Assembly: GCA_017635465.1 (NCBI GenBank)
Contig: JAGBLL010000036.1
Location: 68,590-132,589 of the forward strand
DNA: 64,000 nt
Source of the DNA: Bacilli bacterium
GTDB taxonomy: Bacteria; Bacillota_I; Bacilli_A; RFN20; CAG-826
Reading direction: 5' to 3'
Shown: piece after piece, positions 16,770-26,538 of the stretch
Position numbering within the stretch: the first letter of the stretch is position 1
How the letters are laid out: each line of letters starts with the position of its first letter
Notes under the pieces: model-generated
The model's input: only the letters and a program-made list of their open reading frames with translations
The model's database searches: none
Told to the model about the DNA's origin: nothing
Position numbers and translations under genes: made by a program

Positions 16770-19208
16770 ATGTGCGAGAAATTTTATCAAAACAAGAATA
16801 TCATCGTCGCGGACTTTGATTATCAATCCGCGCTTTTCCTATTTAAAAATGCTCATCCAGAATTAGATATCAAAATCATTTCTCGAAATGACTTAATTAA
16901 TAAGATTTCTTATTCATTTTTAAAAGATCCTATTCCTTATTTAATTAATAAAGGTATTGGTTATAAAAAGGCTAAAAAATATTTAGACATCCTTTTAACC
17001 GCTGACCACACCAAAAATGAGGAACTTAATAAACTATTTAATGAATTAAATGAAGCGGGATATTTAGTTAAAGATGAATATGGTGCTTACGAATTAAAAG
17101 ATAGCCATATCTATCTATTTGAGATGGAACAAGATACCGCTATCATGGAATTATTAAAAAGAAATAATCTTGAATTCCAATCACTAAGACTCGAAGGTTT
17201 AGAATTAGTTAAAAATAATGCCTACATTAGCCCAAATATCATTTATTTTGAAAATAAGTTTACACAGTTCTTTTATATTTTCTCTTGGATTAGAGATAAG
17301 ACTATAGATAACGTTAGCCAAAAGCATCGCATTATCATAAATGGCGATGAAGATATCTTCTATGTCAAAATCATGTCTGATATTTTTAATCTTCCAATAT
17401 GCTATGTTGAAGAAAGACCATTGCTATCTGTTAAAAGCGTTAAAGCAAAGATTAATGAAATATATCGAAATAAATCTTTTAACTTCAACGAAGAAGAACT
17501 AGTGGATCAAGACATCAAAGTCTTAAAAGAATTGATTGAATATTACGAATTGGATAAAAAAGATGACTTCGCTTTTAGCTACGCCAATCTATTAGAAATA
17601 GTGGCTTCTAAAAATACACGCATACCTAATGGTAATGGGGGCGTTGTCATTACTAATAAATTTGTTTTTGATCCAACGTTCTATACATATGTCACTAATT
17701 TTAATTCCGATGCTTTTTATAAGGTGTTTTCAGATGATAATGTTTTACCAGATGCCATATTAAAAGAGATTGGTTATAACACTTCATATAACAAAACAGC
17801 GATGGATAGAAGAAAGAAGAAAAACTTCTTAAGACACAATAATGTCGCAGTTATTTCACGTGTTAAAAAACATCTAAACGATAAAATCTTTGATTCTCCT
17901 TTAATTGATGATTTAGGCTGGAAAGATAAGATTAGAGATGAAGAAAAATTAGAATTACCAACATATACTTCTGAAGCGGCTTATTTACGTAGTTCAATGG
18001 AACTTGATAGGTCTGGATTAAAATTTGATTCTAATGTTTTTAATGCTTATGATCCTTCTTTTAAAGGCATTAATAATGGTAAAGATTTTAGAAAAAAGAC
18101 TTGGTCAGTGACAGGTTTAGAAACATATGTTAACTGTCCTTTCAAATATTATTTAAGTAATCTTATTCCTTTAAAAAGAAATGATTATTCAAGAAGATTT
18201 ATTGGTACTTCTATTCATAAAGTATTTGAGAAATTTAATCATGTTGATTTTAATGTTGATCAAGCTTTAAAAGAAGGTGAACTAGCTTATTATGAGCAAT
18301 TTAAAAAAGCTGATATCATTCCTACTCCTAAAGATAAGGCCTATTTAGAAATAGCGCAGTATTGGCTAAGAAAATTTATTAAAGCTTATAGAAAAAATAT
18401 TGAAGGTATTTCTTTTGATGAACCCCCTAAAGATGACTATGAAAAAGATATCTATTTCTCTTTAGAAGATGATAAAAAAGAAACATATAACTTCAGAGGC
18501 ACTATTGATAAGGTTATTATTTCTGAAGCAAATGGACACAAATATTACTCAATCGTCGATTATAAAACAGGCATCGAAGAATTTAATCCTCAAGAAGTGT
18601 TCTTGGGTAAATCAATTCAAATACCACTTTATTACTATGCGATAGACACTAATATTCAACCAGATTATTACACCAAAGGAGCGGAATTCGGTGGCTTTTA
18701 TATCCAGCATATTTTCTTCACCACAATTAAGTCTGCTTTAAAGGACGCTAACAAGCCAACAATATCTGAAAAAAGATTAATAAATCAATCACGTCTCGGT
18801 GGAATTAGCAAAAATGATGTTTCCTATATTGCTTCTATTGACCCATCAGCATTTAAAAAAGATGGCTCATTAAAAAGTAATGGCGGCTCTCTTTTACAAA
18901 TCAAACACCAATTTAACGAAGTCGATGGTAAAGAAGAACAAATTATCGACGATTCTTCAATTGGCTTAAATAAATATAACTTTAATGATTTAGTGGAAGA
19001 CGCTAAAAAGGCAGCTATCCAAACAATTAACAAAATATGTGATGGTGACTTTTCCATTGCCCCAACATCATATTCATTAAATGAATTTAATATTGAAAGA
19101 ATTGCATGCAATAACTGTCCATATCGTCCAGTTTGCTATCGTCATATTAGCGATGCAGTTGATTATAGAAAGTTAATTGCTAAGCGTTTTCATAAAGGAG
19201 GTAAATAA
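16770..19208 (+). CDS. addB: AddB/RexB-like nuclease subunit of the AddAB recombination complex
   Basis: An 812-residue protein, shorter than the usual 1,100-1,200. The first 380 residues look like a decayed helicase fold with no Walker A motif. The C-terminal half carries the AddB nuclease: TGLETYVNCPFKYYLSNLIP, GTSIHKVFEKF, SIVDYKTGIEEFNPQ (the catalytic D-xK), and CNNCPYRPVC. The early Cys plus these three would bind a 4Fe-4S cluster, as in AddB. It starts 8 nt after a -10 box without a ribosome site and is followed 2 nt later by addA. The pair degrades and processes double-strand ends for recombinational repair. The reduced N-terminus fits RexB-type subunits. Confidence 0.87.
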   Translation: MCEKFYQNKNIIVADFDYQSALFLFKNAHPELDIKIISRNDLINKISYSFLKDPIPYLINKGIGYKKAKKYLDILLTADHTKNEELNKLFNELNEAGYLVKDEYGAYELKDSHIYLFEMEQDTAIMELLKRNNLEFQSLRLEGLELVKNNAYISPNIIYFENKFTQFFYIFSWIRDKTIDNVSQKHRIIINGDEDIFYVKIMSDIFNLPICYVEERPLLSVKSVKAKINEIYRNKSFNFNEEELVDQDIKVLKELIEYYELDKKDDFAFSYANLLEIVASKNTRIPNGNGGVVITNKFVFDPTFYTYVTNFNSDAFYKVFSDDNVLPDAILKEIGYNTSYNKTAMDRRKKKNFLRHNNVAVISRVKKHLNDKIFDSPLIDDLGWKDKIRDEEKLELPTYTSEAAYLRSSMELDRSGLKFDSNVFNAYDPSFKGINNGKDFRKKTWSVTGLETYVNCPFKYYLSNLIPLKRNDYSRRFIGTSIHKVFEKFNHVDFNVDQALKEGELAYYEQFKKADIIPTPKDKAYLEIAQYWLRKFIKAYRKNIEGISFDEPPKDDYEKDIYFSLEDDKKETYNFRGTIDKVIISEANGHKYYSIVDYKTGIEEFNPQEVFLGKSIQIPLYYYAIDTNIQPDYYTKGAEFGGFYIQHIFFTTIKSALKDANKPTISEKRLINQSRLGGISKNDVSYIASIDPSAFKKDGSLKSNGGSLLQIKHQFNEVDGKEEQIIDDSSIGLNKYNFNDLVEDAKKAAIQTINKICDGDFSIAPTSYSLNEFNIERIACNNCPYRPVCYRHISDAVDYRKLIAKRFHKGGK

Positions 19209-19210
19209 TT

Positions 19211-22200
19211 ATGGGTTTTAACAAAGAACAACAATCCGCAATTGATGCTTCAATTTATGAAGATGTTTTAGTGGCGGCTGGTGCCGGTAGTGGTAAAACC
19301 AGAACTCTTTCTGAAAAAGTTTACACAGTCGTTGATAGTGGACAAGTCAAACCAAGCGAATTATTAGTGCTCACTTTTACTGATAATGCCGCTCATGAAA
19401 TGCATGAAAGAATTATCAATACATTTAAAGAAAGAAATAAAAATGATATTGCTGAACAAATGGCGTCAGCCCATATTCAAACATTTGACTCTTTTGCGAG
19501 ATTCTTAGTTGCTTCTTATGCCGATGTTTTAGGCATTTCTTCAAATATTAATTCCGCTAATGAGGATGTGATATCTGCTAAAAAGAGTGTTTATCTTGAT
19601 GAGATATTTGATGAATATTATCAAGATGAAAACAAATGTCAAAGACTAGTTAAAACATTACGTAAATTCAATATCGCTGGTGATAGAAACACTAAGAAAG
19701 TAATTTTAGATTTATATAAACAATTAGAAAAACTCACTCTAGAAAGAAAAGAAGAAATATTAAATCATTACGAAGAGCAATTCTTAAGCGAACAATATTT
19801 CAATAAGATTATTGATGAATTAGTGACTTCTAGTAAAAACATCATCGTAGACACAATTAAAGAAGCTTATTTCTACGAAAAGAATTATGAAGTTTTAGAA
19901 AATGATGACGCCGAAGCTTTCGCTAAATTATTTAATGATAAATCCGCTTTCAATATTGATGTTAAACTGTGTAATTTCTCTAATAGTGAAATCAATCAAG
20001 AAACATATCAAAGATTAAAGGCCGCTTTAAATCTAACTGGTAATGACTTTATTAAAAAGATACATGATACCGCAAACGATAAATCATTAGCGTTCTCTAA
20101 ATCTAAAAAGAACCCATCAGGTGACGAAAAAGACAAAGCTGTTAACGATATCTTAAAGAGTGTTTTCAAGAAGCTTGATATTGTTTTAACTATTGATGAC
20201 TTAGATTTAGAAATCAAAAAATTGCTCAGCTTTAAAGATGATATTGCTTTATTACTTGATATTGTTAAGGAATTAAATAAACGTATTGATGATCATAAAC
20301 GTATCACTAATTCATTTGAATTTAATGACATCCTTTTAATGGCGGTCTCTTTATTAAGCAATCCAAAATACATTGAAGTTACTAAAAAGATTCGTAATCA
20401 ATTTAAATTCATCATGGTGGATGAATATCAAGACACTAATGATTTCCAAGAAATAATTATCAATAGTTTAATTGAGTCTAAAGAAGATGGCGCTCGCGCT
20501 CATCTGTTCTGTGTTGGCGATGCTAAACAAGCTATCTACGCATTTAGAAATTCTAAAGTCGAATTATTTACTAAAAGACAAGATGAATATAGTAAAGGCC
20601 CTGGCCATCAAGTTATCTTAATGCACAAGAATTATCGTTCTGGTAAAGGACTATTAAGTGAAATTAATCATATATTTAAGTTCTATATGACACTAAGCCA
20701 TGGTGGTATTAATTACGCTTTCGCCAATGAAGGATTGTTATATGATGACCAATTTGGTCCATATAGCAAATTACCATATAAGCATTTTGGTGTTTCTCGT
20801 ATTACTTCAGTATCTGGTAAAAATGATGATGCTTTTGGCGACAATAAAAAATGGGAAGCAATGGCTATTGCTAATGATATTCAAAATAAAATTGATAACC
20901 ATTTCAAAATATATAAAAGAACACCTGATGGTGGCAAATTAGAAGATGTTACTTATGATGACTTTGTAATCATCATGAGAACTGGTAAAGGCTTTGAAGA
21001 TTATCAAGAAATATTTAAAGACGCTCATATACCTTTAAATAATAAATTAAAAACAGACTTAAAAGAGATTAACGCTATATTGCTATTACAATCTCTTGTC
21101 GAATTAATCGTTAATGAAAAATGTCATTTAGGTAGTGAAAAAGCATTCTTATTTGCCTCAGTAGCTCGTAGTTATATTTATCAATATGATGACCAAACTA
21201 TTTACGACATTTTAAAAGATCACGATGAATCTAAGATTGATGATAATCCAATTATGCAAGACGTGCATGATTTTATCGCTGAAAATCAAGATGTCAGTGC
21301 GTATGAATTCTTCATTAACATGATTAATTATTTCGGTGTTATTGAGAAATTATTTTATGTTGGTGATGTTGATGACAATATTAGCAAAATTGAATCATTA
21401 GGCGCTATCTTATCTTCACAAGAAAAGATGGGTGACTCATTAGAGGAATTCGTTAAATTCCTAAAAGATATTACTGATTATTCATTAAAACTTGATAATG
21501 ATACTGTTGTGAAGACAGGTAACGCTGTTGATATGATGACAATTCATGCTTCTAAGGGCTTAGAAGAAAAGATTGTTTATTTACCAGTGAGCTTTAATCA
21601 AATTACACAAGGTAATACCGCTGATAAGGCAGACTATTTGTTTGATGAAAAATACGGCATCATTCTTCCTTATTATGATTATGATGAAAATGATGTTGAT
21701 GATGATGGAAACGTCAAAGACGTTGTTATCGACACTTTACCTAGCGCTTTAATTAAAAACAGCGATAAAGATCCAGAAAGAGATGAACACGTTAGATTAT
21801 TCTATGTTGCTTTAACTCGAGCGGAAAATATTGTCTATATCGTTGGGGATAAACCTGATGGAGATAATAAAAAGAAAGAAAACCTTTATGGTATGCTTTC
21901 ATATCTTCCACATTATCAAAGAATCGATGAATCATATATCGCTAAAAAGATTAATGAAAAACAAGTTGATTCTAATAAATATAGCCGCTACTTAAAAACA
22001 GTGGATGTTATTAAAAATATTGATTTAATGTCCGGCGATGATTTTGATAATGATTTATATAGCAAATTATTTAATAAATATTACACCGATAAATTAACTA
22101 ATATCCTTCAACAAGAAATAGAAGATTTATTTAAGCCATTATTTAGAGAATATTATTTAAGATTCGTAAATATGACAAGAGATCCATCGATGGATGCACT

Positions 22201-23098
22201 CGTATATTCGTTATTTAAATATAAAGAAGAAATAAACAGTGTTGAAGAACTAGAAGAACTAGTTAAGAAAGATTCTGATGCTTTAATTGATTTACAAGCT
22301 ATGCTCAACGAATTCATTAACGCTGTTAAGACAGGTAACTGCGCATATTTTGCTAATAGCCAAGCAGTAGCGAAAGCATTAGAAAAAAAGAGCGAAGAAA
22401 ATATACCTTATGGCCTATTTGATTATTTAATGCCAGTATTCGTCAGAGTGTTCGATGGTGAAAAACGCTTCATTTATGAATCATATGAAAACAAAGATTA
22501 TAAAGATGAAGTATTAACTTTTGATTATCGCGACTTTAAATATGATATTACTGATGAAGATGCTGAAGAAATCATTGGTAAAATTGATCAATTCCCACTT
22601 AATGATTCAATTATTAAATTCCCAACAATCATTAAAGAAAGAGCGTCTAAGCAACATCATTATGATGAATCTTTAGAAGATAAGGTTCCTGATTTAGTGT
22701 TAACTCGTGGTATTTATCTCCATAGATTAATGGAACTCGTAGATTTCGTTAATAAAGATACTTCTTTCATCAAAAATGAAAAAGATAGAAAACTCATCGA
22801 TAATGTCTTATCTAATAAAGTATTTGATGATTTAGGCTCCGCGAAAGTCTATAAAGAATATGGTTATTATGATGAACTATTACAAACAACAGGTTTTGTG
22901 GATTTGCTTTATTTCAAAGGTGATGAATGCTATATCGTTGACTATAAGAGTCGATCAATAGATGATGAAGCTTATGAAAGACAGTTACACGTCTATCAAA
23001 GAAATATCCAATCTTTATTTAATATTAATAAGGAACACGTGCACTTGTATTTATTATCATTAAGTGAAAACCGTATTAAAGAGGTGCAACCAGAATGA
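19211..23098 (+). CDS. addA: AddA/RexA helicase-nuclease
   Basis: A 1,295-residue UvrD-like superfamily-1 helicase with a C-terminal nuclease. It contains the Q-motif FNKEQQSAID, Walker A VAAGAGSGKTRTLSEKV, LTFTDNAAHEMHERI, Walker B MVDEYQDTNDFQ, FCVGDAKQAIYAFRNS, MTIHASKGLEEKIVYLP, RLFYVALTRAENIVYIVG, and nuclease motif CYIVDYKSR near the C-terminus. GGAGGT precedes the ATG by about 8 nt. With AddB it unwinds and resects DNA ends. The last 4 bp overlap the pseudouridine synthase gene. Confidence 0.96.
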   Translation: MGFNKEQQSAIDASIYEDVLVAAGAGSGKTRTLSEKVYTVVDSGQVKPSELLVLTFTDNAAHEMHERIINTFKERNKNDIAEQMASAHIQTFDSFARFLVASYADVLGISSNINSANEDVISAKKSVYLDEIFDEYYQDENKCQRLVKTLRKFNIAGDRNTKKVILDLYKQLEKLTLERKEEILNHYEEQFLSEQYFNKIIDELVTSSKNIIVDTIKEAYFYEKNYEVLENDDAEAFAKLFNDKSAFNIDVKLCNFSNSEINQETYQRLKAALNLTGNDFIKKIHDTANDKSLAFSKSKKNPSGDEKDKAVNDILKSVFKKLDIVLTIDDLDLEIKKLLSFKDDIALLLDIVKELNKRIDDHKRITNSFEFNDILLMAVSLLSNPKYIEVTKKIRNQFKFIMVDEYQDTNDFQEIIINSLIESKEDGARAHLFCVGDAKQAIYAFRNSKVELFTKRQDEYSKGPGHQVILMHKNYRSGKGLLSEINHIFKFYMTLSHGGINYAFANEGLLYDDQFGPYSKLPYKHFGVSRITSVSGKNDDAFGDNKKWEAMAIANDIQNKIDNHFKIYKRTPDGGKLEDVTYDDFVIIMRTGKGFEDYQEIFKDAHIPLNNKLKTDLKEINAILLLQSLVELIVNEKCHLGSEKAFLFASVARSYIYQYDDQTIYDILKDHDESKIDDNPIMQDVHDFIAENQDVSAYEFFINMINYFGVIEKLFYVGDVDDNISKIESLGAILSSQEKMGDSLEEFVKFLKDITDYSLKLDNDTVVKTGNAVDMMTIHASKGLEEKIVYLPVSFNQITQGNTADKADYLFDEKYGIILPYYDYDENDVDDDGNVKDVVIDTLPSALIKNSDKDPERDEHVRLFYVALTRAENIVYIVGDKPDGDNKKKENLYGMLSYLPHYQRIDESYIAKKINEKQVDSNKYSRYLKTVDVIKNIDLMSGDDFDNDLYSKLFNKYYTDKLTNILQQEIEDLFKPLFREYYLRFVNMTRDPSMDALVYSLFKYKEEINSVEELEELVKKDSDALIDLQAMLNEFINAVKTGNCAYFANSQAVAKALEKKSEENIPYGLFDYLMPVFVRVFDGEKRFIYESYENKDYKDEVLTFDYRDFKYDITDEDAEEIIGKIDQFPLNDSIIKFPTIIKERASKQHHYDESLEDKVPDLVLTRGIYLHRLMELVDFVNKDTSFIKNEKDRKLIDNVLSNKVFDDLGSAKVYKEYGYYDELLQTTGFVDLLYFKGDECYIVDYKSRSIDDEAYERQLHVYQRNIQSLFNINKEHVHLYLLSLSENRIKEVQPE

Positions 23099-23790
23099 AC
23101 GTTAAAGATTTAATTGTTTACGAAGATAAATATCTCGTGATCATTAATAAACCACGTCATCTTTTATCGCAGTTTGATGGTAACAAAGACAATGAATCAT
23201 TGGATGTCTTATTAAGCAAATATTTAGGTAAACAAGCGATGCTCATTAATAGATTAGATAAAGACACATCTGGTTTAATCGTGTTCGCTAAAGACAATAA
23301 GAGCGCCACTGAGCTCGCTAATATCATTAACGATCACTCGATAGTGGAGAAACATTATTTAACTTTGGTAAATGGCGTTGTTAGTGAAGACGGGGTAGTG
23401 GACGCCCCGCTTAGAAAAAGCTATGAGCGTAAAAAGATGATCGTGGCCCCACTCAAAAGTGGTGCGAAAACCGCCATCACCAAATATTTTGTTAAAGAAA
23501 AATATCAAAACTATACATTATTAGATGTGCAATTAGTGACTGGTCGCACACACCAAATACGTGCGCACATGTCATATGTGCGCCATCACGTTGTGGGCGA
23601 TATTAAATATGGAGATTATAAAGTTAATAACTATTTTAAGAAGGAATTTAACTTCGAAAATCAGTTTTTACACTCCTATAAATTAGTGTTTTCCGACATA
23701 AAATGCACATTTAATTACCTCTCAAATAAAGAGTTTATCGCGGAATTACCTACTGAATTACAAAATATTTTAGAAAATTTAGATAAATGA
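23095..23790 (+). CDS. RluA-family RNA pseudouridine synthase
   Basis: A 231-residue enzyme without an S4 domain. The catalytic motif LINRLDKDTSGLIVFAKDN holds the active Asp; VTGRTHQIRAHMSYVRHHVVGD is the second family signature. It isomerises uridine in rRNA or tRNA; the exact position cannot be told. It begins inside the last codons of addA (ATGA overlap), so it belongs to the addBA operon. Confidence 0.93.
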   Translation: MNVKDLIVYEDKYLVIINKPRHLLSQFDGNKDNESLDVLLSKYLGKQAMLINRLDKDTSGLIVFAKDNKSATELANIINDHSIVEKHYLTLVNGVVSEDGVVDAPLRKSYERKKMIVAPLKSGAKTAITKYFVKEKYQNYTLLDVQLVTGRTHQIRAHMSYVRHHVVGDIKYGDYKVNNYFKKEFNFENQFLHSYKLVFSDIKCTFNYLSNKEFIAELPTELQNILENLDK

Positions 23791-23821
23791 GTTTATCTAA
23801 CAAAAATAATTTAAAAAATAT

Positions 23822-23848
23822 TTAGCAGTCCTATTGACAGAGTGCTAA
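23822..23848 (+). promoter_or_regulatory. CIRCE operator 1 (HrcA site)
   Basis: TTAGCAGTC, 9 nt, GAGTGCTAA. The CIRCE consensus left arm is TTAGCACTC; only one base differs. The -35 TTGACA of the hsp20 promoter lies in its centre. Confidence 0.93.
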
Positions 23849-23861
23849 TTTTGGTTATAAT
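23834..23861 (+). promoter_or_regulatory. hsp20 promoter
   Basis: A strong sigma-A promoter: TTGACA (23834-23839), 16-nt spacer, TATAAT (23856-23861). It is sandwiched between two CIRCE operators. Confidence 0.88.
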
Positions 23862-23868
23862 GTAGGTG

Positions 23869-23895
23869 TTAGCAGTCAAAGAGGTTGAGTGCTAA
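23869..23895 (+). promoter_or_regulatory. CIRCE operator 2 (HrcA site)
   Basis: TTAGCAGTC, 9 nt, GAGTGCTAA, placed in the 5' leader after the -10. It has the same single-base departure from consensus as operator 1. Confidence 0.93.
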
Positions 23896-23921
23896 AGAAG
23901 GTAATATAGGAGGTTGAAATT

Positions 23922-24323
23922 ATGAGAAATTATATTACTACTTATGATCCATTTTTCGACAGATTTTTCCTTAGAGCAAACAACTGTTCCGCATCACACA
24001 TGATGAAGACCGATATCAAAGAAAACAAGAATGACTATCAAATGTTCATCGAACTTCCTGAAGTGAAGAAAGAAGACACAAGAATCGCTCTTGAAAACGG
24101 TTATCTTAAAGTCACTGCTACCTTAAATAAGGAAGATGAAAATGACGAAGATTACATCTATAGAGAAAGAAGCTATGGTGAATTCTCTCGTTCATATTAC
24201 GTTGGTGATACAGTGAAACTTGAAGATGTATCCGCGAAATTAGAAAACGGTATCTTAAAAGTTAACATCAAGAAACACAGCGAAAAAGAAATTGAGAAAG
24301 AACACTTAGTGCAAATCGCATAA
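23922..24323 (+). CDS. Small heat-shock protein, Hsp20 family
   Basis: A 133-residue alpha-crystallin-domain chaperone. The domain spans about residues 25-125: MKTDIKENKNDYQMFIELPE, VKKEDTRIALENGYLKVTA, RSYGEFSRSYYVGDTV, and the closing LENGILKVNIKK with the conserved G-x-L. It binds unfolding proteins without ATP. AGGAGG precedes the ATG. Two CIRCE elements show HrcA-type heat-shock control. This is unusual in that no groESL or dnaK is next to it. A terminator follows. Confidence 0.94.
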   Translation: MRNYITTYDPFFDRFFLRANNCSASHMMKTDIKENKNDYQMFIELPEVKKEDTRIALENGYLKVTATLNKEDENDEDYIYRERSYGEFSRSYYVGDTVKLEDVSAKLENGILKVNIKKHSEKEIEKEHLVQIA

Positions 24324-24370
24324 AGTTTCCAACAAAAACACTCCTTTCGCAAAAGCCTAATCAGCTTTTC

Positions 24371-24401
24371 AAGCCGCGACTTATGGGGTCGTGGCTTTTT
24401 T
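24371..24401 (+). terminator. Intrinsic terminator after hsp20
   Basis: AAGCCGCGAC (24371-24380) pairs with GTCGTGGCTT (24388-24397), followed by Ts. Confidence 0.92.
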
Positions 24402-24472
24402 GAAGAAATTAGCAGATAGTGATAAACTATCAGTGCATAAAAATTGTCATTAAGACAAAGGTAGGACACAAC

Positions 24473-26389
24473 ATGAAAGAAACAAAGCAGTTTCAAACTG
24501 AATCAAAAGAATTATTAAACTTAATGATTAATTCTATTTACAGCAATAACGAAATATTCTTAAGAGAATTAATCAGTAACGCTTCAGATGCGATTGATAA
24601 ATATCGTTTCCAAGCATTATCTAGCAATGGCAAAATCCCACTTAATGATTTTGAAATTAATATCAAAGTCGATAAAAAGAAAAGAACAATTACCATTACC
24701 GATAATGGTATTGGTATGAATAAAGAAGATCTTGTTAATAACTTAGGCACTATTGCCAAAAGTGGTAGTAAAGACTTCGCTTCCAAATTAAAAGAAGCTA
24801 AAGAAAAACAAGATTTAAATATCATTGGTCAATTCGGTGTTGGCTTCTATAGTGCTTTTATGGTCGCTAATAAGATTGAAGTTTTAACTAAGACATATGA
24901 TGGTCAAGGTTATTTGTTCACTAGTGACGGCCAAGAATCATATACCATCGAAGAAAAAGAAAAAGAAACAACCGGTACAGAGATTACTCTTTATTTAAAG
25001 AAGTCTTCTAAGGAAGTCGATTATGATGGTTACTTAGAAGAATATAAGATTAAAAACTTAGTAAAGAAATATAGCGACTATATCCGTTATCCAATTAAGA
25101 TGATGGTCACTAAGAGTGAACAAGTCTTAGATAAAGATGGTAAACCTATCGAAGGTAAATACGAAGATAAGCAAGTCTTAGAAACACTTAACTCTATGAT
25201 TCCTTTATGGAAAAAGAATAAGAGTGAAGTGACCGATGACGAATTAAATGAATTCTATAAGAACAAATTTAGTGATTATGAAAATCCATTAGCCTCATTA
25301 TTCGTGAGAGTGGATGGCAAGATCACTTATGATGCCTTATTATTCATCCCAAGCCATGTCCCATATAACCTTTATAGTGATTCTTATGAAAGAGGCTTAC
25401 AGCTTTATAGCAAAGGCATCTTTATCAAAGATAAGTGCCAAGAATTAATTCCTGATTACTTAAAGTTTGTTAAAGGTCTTGTGGACTCTGGTGATTTCTC
25501 ACTTAACATCTCTAGAGAAATGCTTCAACAATCACCAATCATGCAAAAGATTAGTGAAAACGTTGAAAAGAAAATCGTTGATAAATTAAAAGACATCAAG
25601 AAAACTGACTTCGATAAATATGTTACCTTCTGGAAGAGCTTTGGCGAATTAATCAAATACGGTATCTATTCTACCTATGGTGCGAAGAAAGAACTTCTTG
25701 AAGATACATTAATCTTCCATTCATTAAATAACGAAGACAAATACATCTCTTTAGCGGAATATAAAGAGAAGATGGACAAGAAACAAAAATACATCTACTT
25801 CGTTTCTGGTGAAAACCTTGATGCGATTAAGTTATTACCACAGTTAGAAAAATATCGTAAAGATAACATCGATGTCTTATTACTCGATCAAAAGATTGAT
25901 GAATTCTGCATCATGATGTTACGTGAATACGATAAGGTTGAATTCAAATCAATTAGTGATGAATCCGCTTCTGAAGTGAGTAAAGAAGAACAAGAAAAAC
26001 TCGATAACATTACCGCGGATAATAAGAGACTCCTTGATACATTAAAAGAAGCTTTAAGCGATAAAGTTAACGATGTTGTGATCTCTTCTAAACTCGTGGA
26101 TGCGCCAGTATGTGTCTCCACAAAAGATGGTTTATCTCTTGAAATGGAAAAGACACTTAATGAACAACCAGGCGCTGAAGAAAGCGTTAAGGCTCAAAAG
26201 ATTTTGGAACTCAATCCAAACCATGCTTTGTTCGAAGTCTTCACCAAGATTCAAAACGATGATGAATTAGTGAAGAATTACGCTTCTGTTCTTTATGAAG
26301 AAGCAATGCTTCTCGAAGGCAGAGAAATCGTTGATAAGAAAGCATTCGTCGATAAGATTAACGAATTGTTTGTTAAAGCGATGAAATAA
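24473..26389 (+). CDS. htpG: Chaperone HtpG (Hsp90)
   Basis: A 638-residue Hsp90. The ATP-binding GHKL domain is N-terminal: LRELISNASDAIDKYRF (Glu/Asn pair), ITDNGIGMNKEDL (Asp ligand, glycines), IGQFGVGFYSAFMVA. The middle domain contains DSGDFSLNISREMLQQSP with the catalytic-loop Arg, and the C-terminal dimerisation domain ends without an MEEVD tail, as in bacteria. The start MKETKQFQTES at 24473 follows a GGTAGGA site; an 18-codon upstream extension lacks family similarity. A TGATA-AAC-TATCA palindrome lies in the leader region but no true CIRCE, so control may differ from hsp20. Confidence 0.97.
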   Translation: MKETKQFQTESKELLNLMINSIYSNNEIFLRELISNASDAIDKYRFQALSSNGKIPLNDFEINIKVDKKKRTITITDNGIGMNKEDLVNNLGTIAKSGSKDFASKLKEAKEKQDLNIIGQFGVGFYSAFMVANKIEVLTKTYDGQGYLFTSDGQESYTIEEKEKETTGTEITLYLKKSSKEVDYDGYLEEYKIKNLVKKYSDYIRYPIKMMVTKSEQVLDKDGKPIEGKYEDKQVLETLNSMIPLWKKNKSEVTDDELNEFYKNKFSDYENPLASLFVRVDGKITYDALLFIPSHVPYNLYSDSYERGLQLYSKGIFIKDKCQELIPDYLKFVKGLVDSGDFSLNISREMLQQSPIMQKISENVEKKIVDKLKDIKKTDFDKYVTFWKSFGELIKYGIYSTYGAKKELLEDTLIFHSLNNEDKYISLAEYKEKMDKKQKYIYFVSGENLDAIKLLPQLEKYRKDNIDVLLLDQKIDEFCIMMLREYDKVEFKSISDESASEVSKEEQEKLDNITADNKRLLDTLKEALSDKVNDVVISSKLVDAPVCVSTKDGLSLEMEKTLNEQPGAEESVKAQKILELNPNHALFEVFTKIQNDDELVKNYASVLYEEAMLLEGREIVDKKAFVDKINELFVKAMK

Positions 26390-26410
26390 CTTATAAACAT
26401 AAGTCAAAAT

Positions 26411-26435
26411 AGTCTGCATTTATGCAGGCTTTTTT
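26411..26435 (+). terminator. Intrinsic terminator after htpG
   Basis: AGTCTGCAT (26411-26419) pairs with ATGCAGGCT (26422-26430), then TTTTT. Confidence 0.92.
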
Positions 26436-26467
26436 GTTATTTTTCTTCTTGTAATGCCAACTTATTT

Positions 26468-26538
26468 GCTATAATTATTATGATTGTTGCGGGCAAATAA
26501 TAATTAAAAAATGCTCAAGGGAAGAAAGGGGCATTTTT
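26468..26538 (+). promoter_or_regulatory. GH3-1 promoter and start-abutting leader hairpin
   Basis: TGC-TATAAT (26467-26475) is an extended -10. In the leader, AAAAATGCTC (26507-26516) can pair with GGGCATTTTT (26529-26538), which ends at the base before the ATG. The purine-rich ribosome site lies in the loop and 3' arm, so folding could limit translation. Confidence 0.5.

Noticed and set aside
24400-24450. CIRCE-like element before htpG (TTAGCA...AGTGCA)
   Set aside because: The arms are too short and the spacer is wrong; only the TGATA-AAC-TATCA palindrome is real. htpG is not usually under HrcA.
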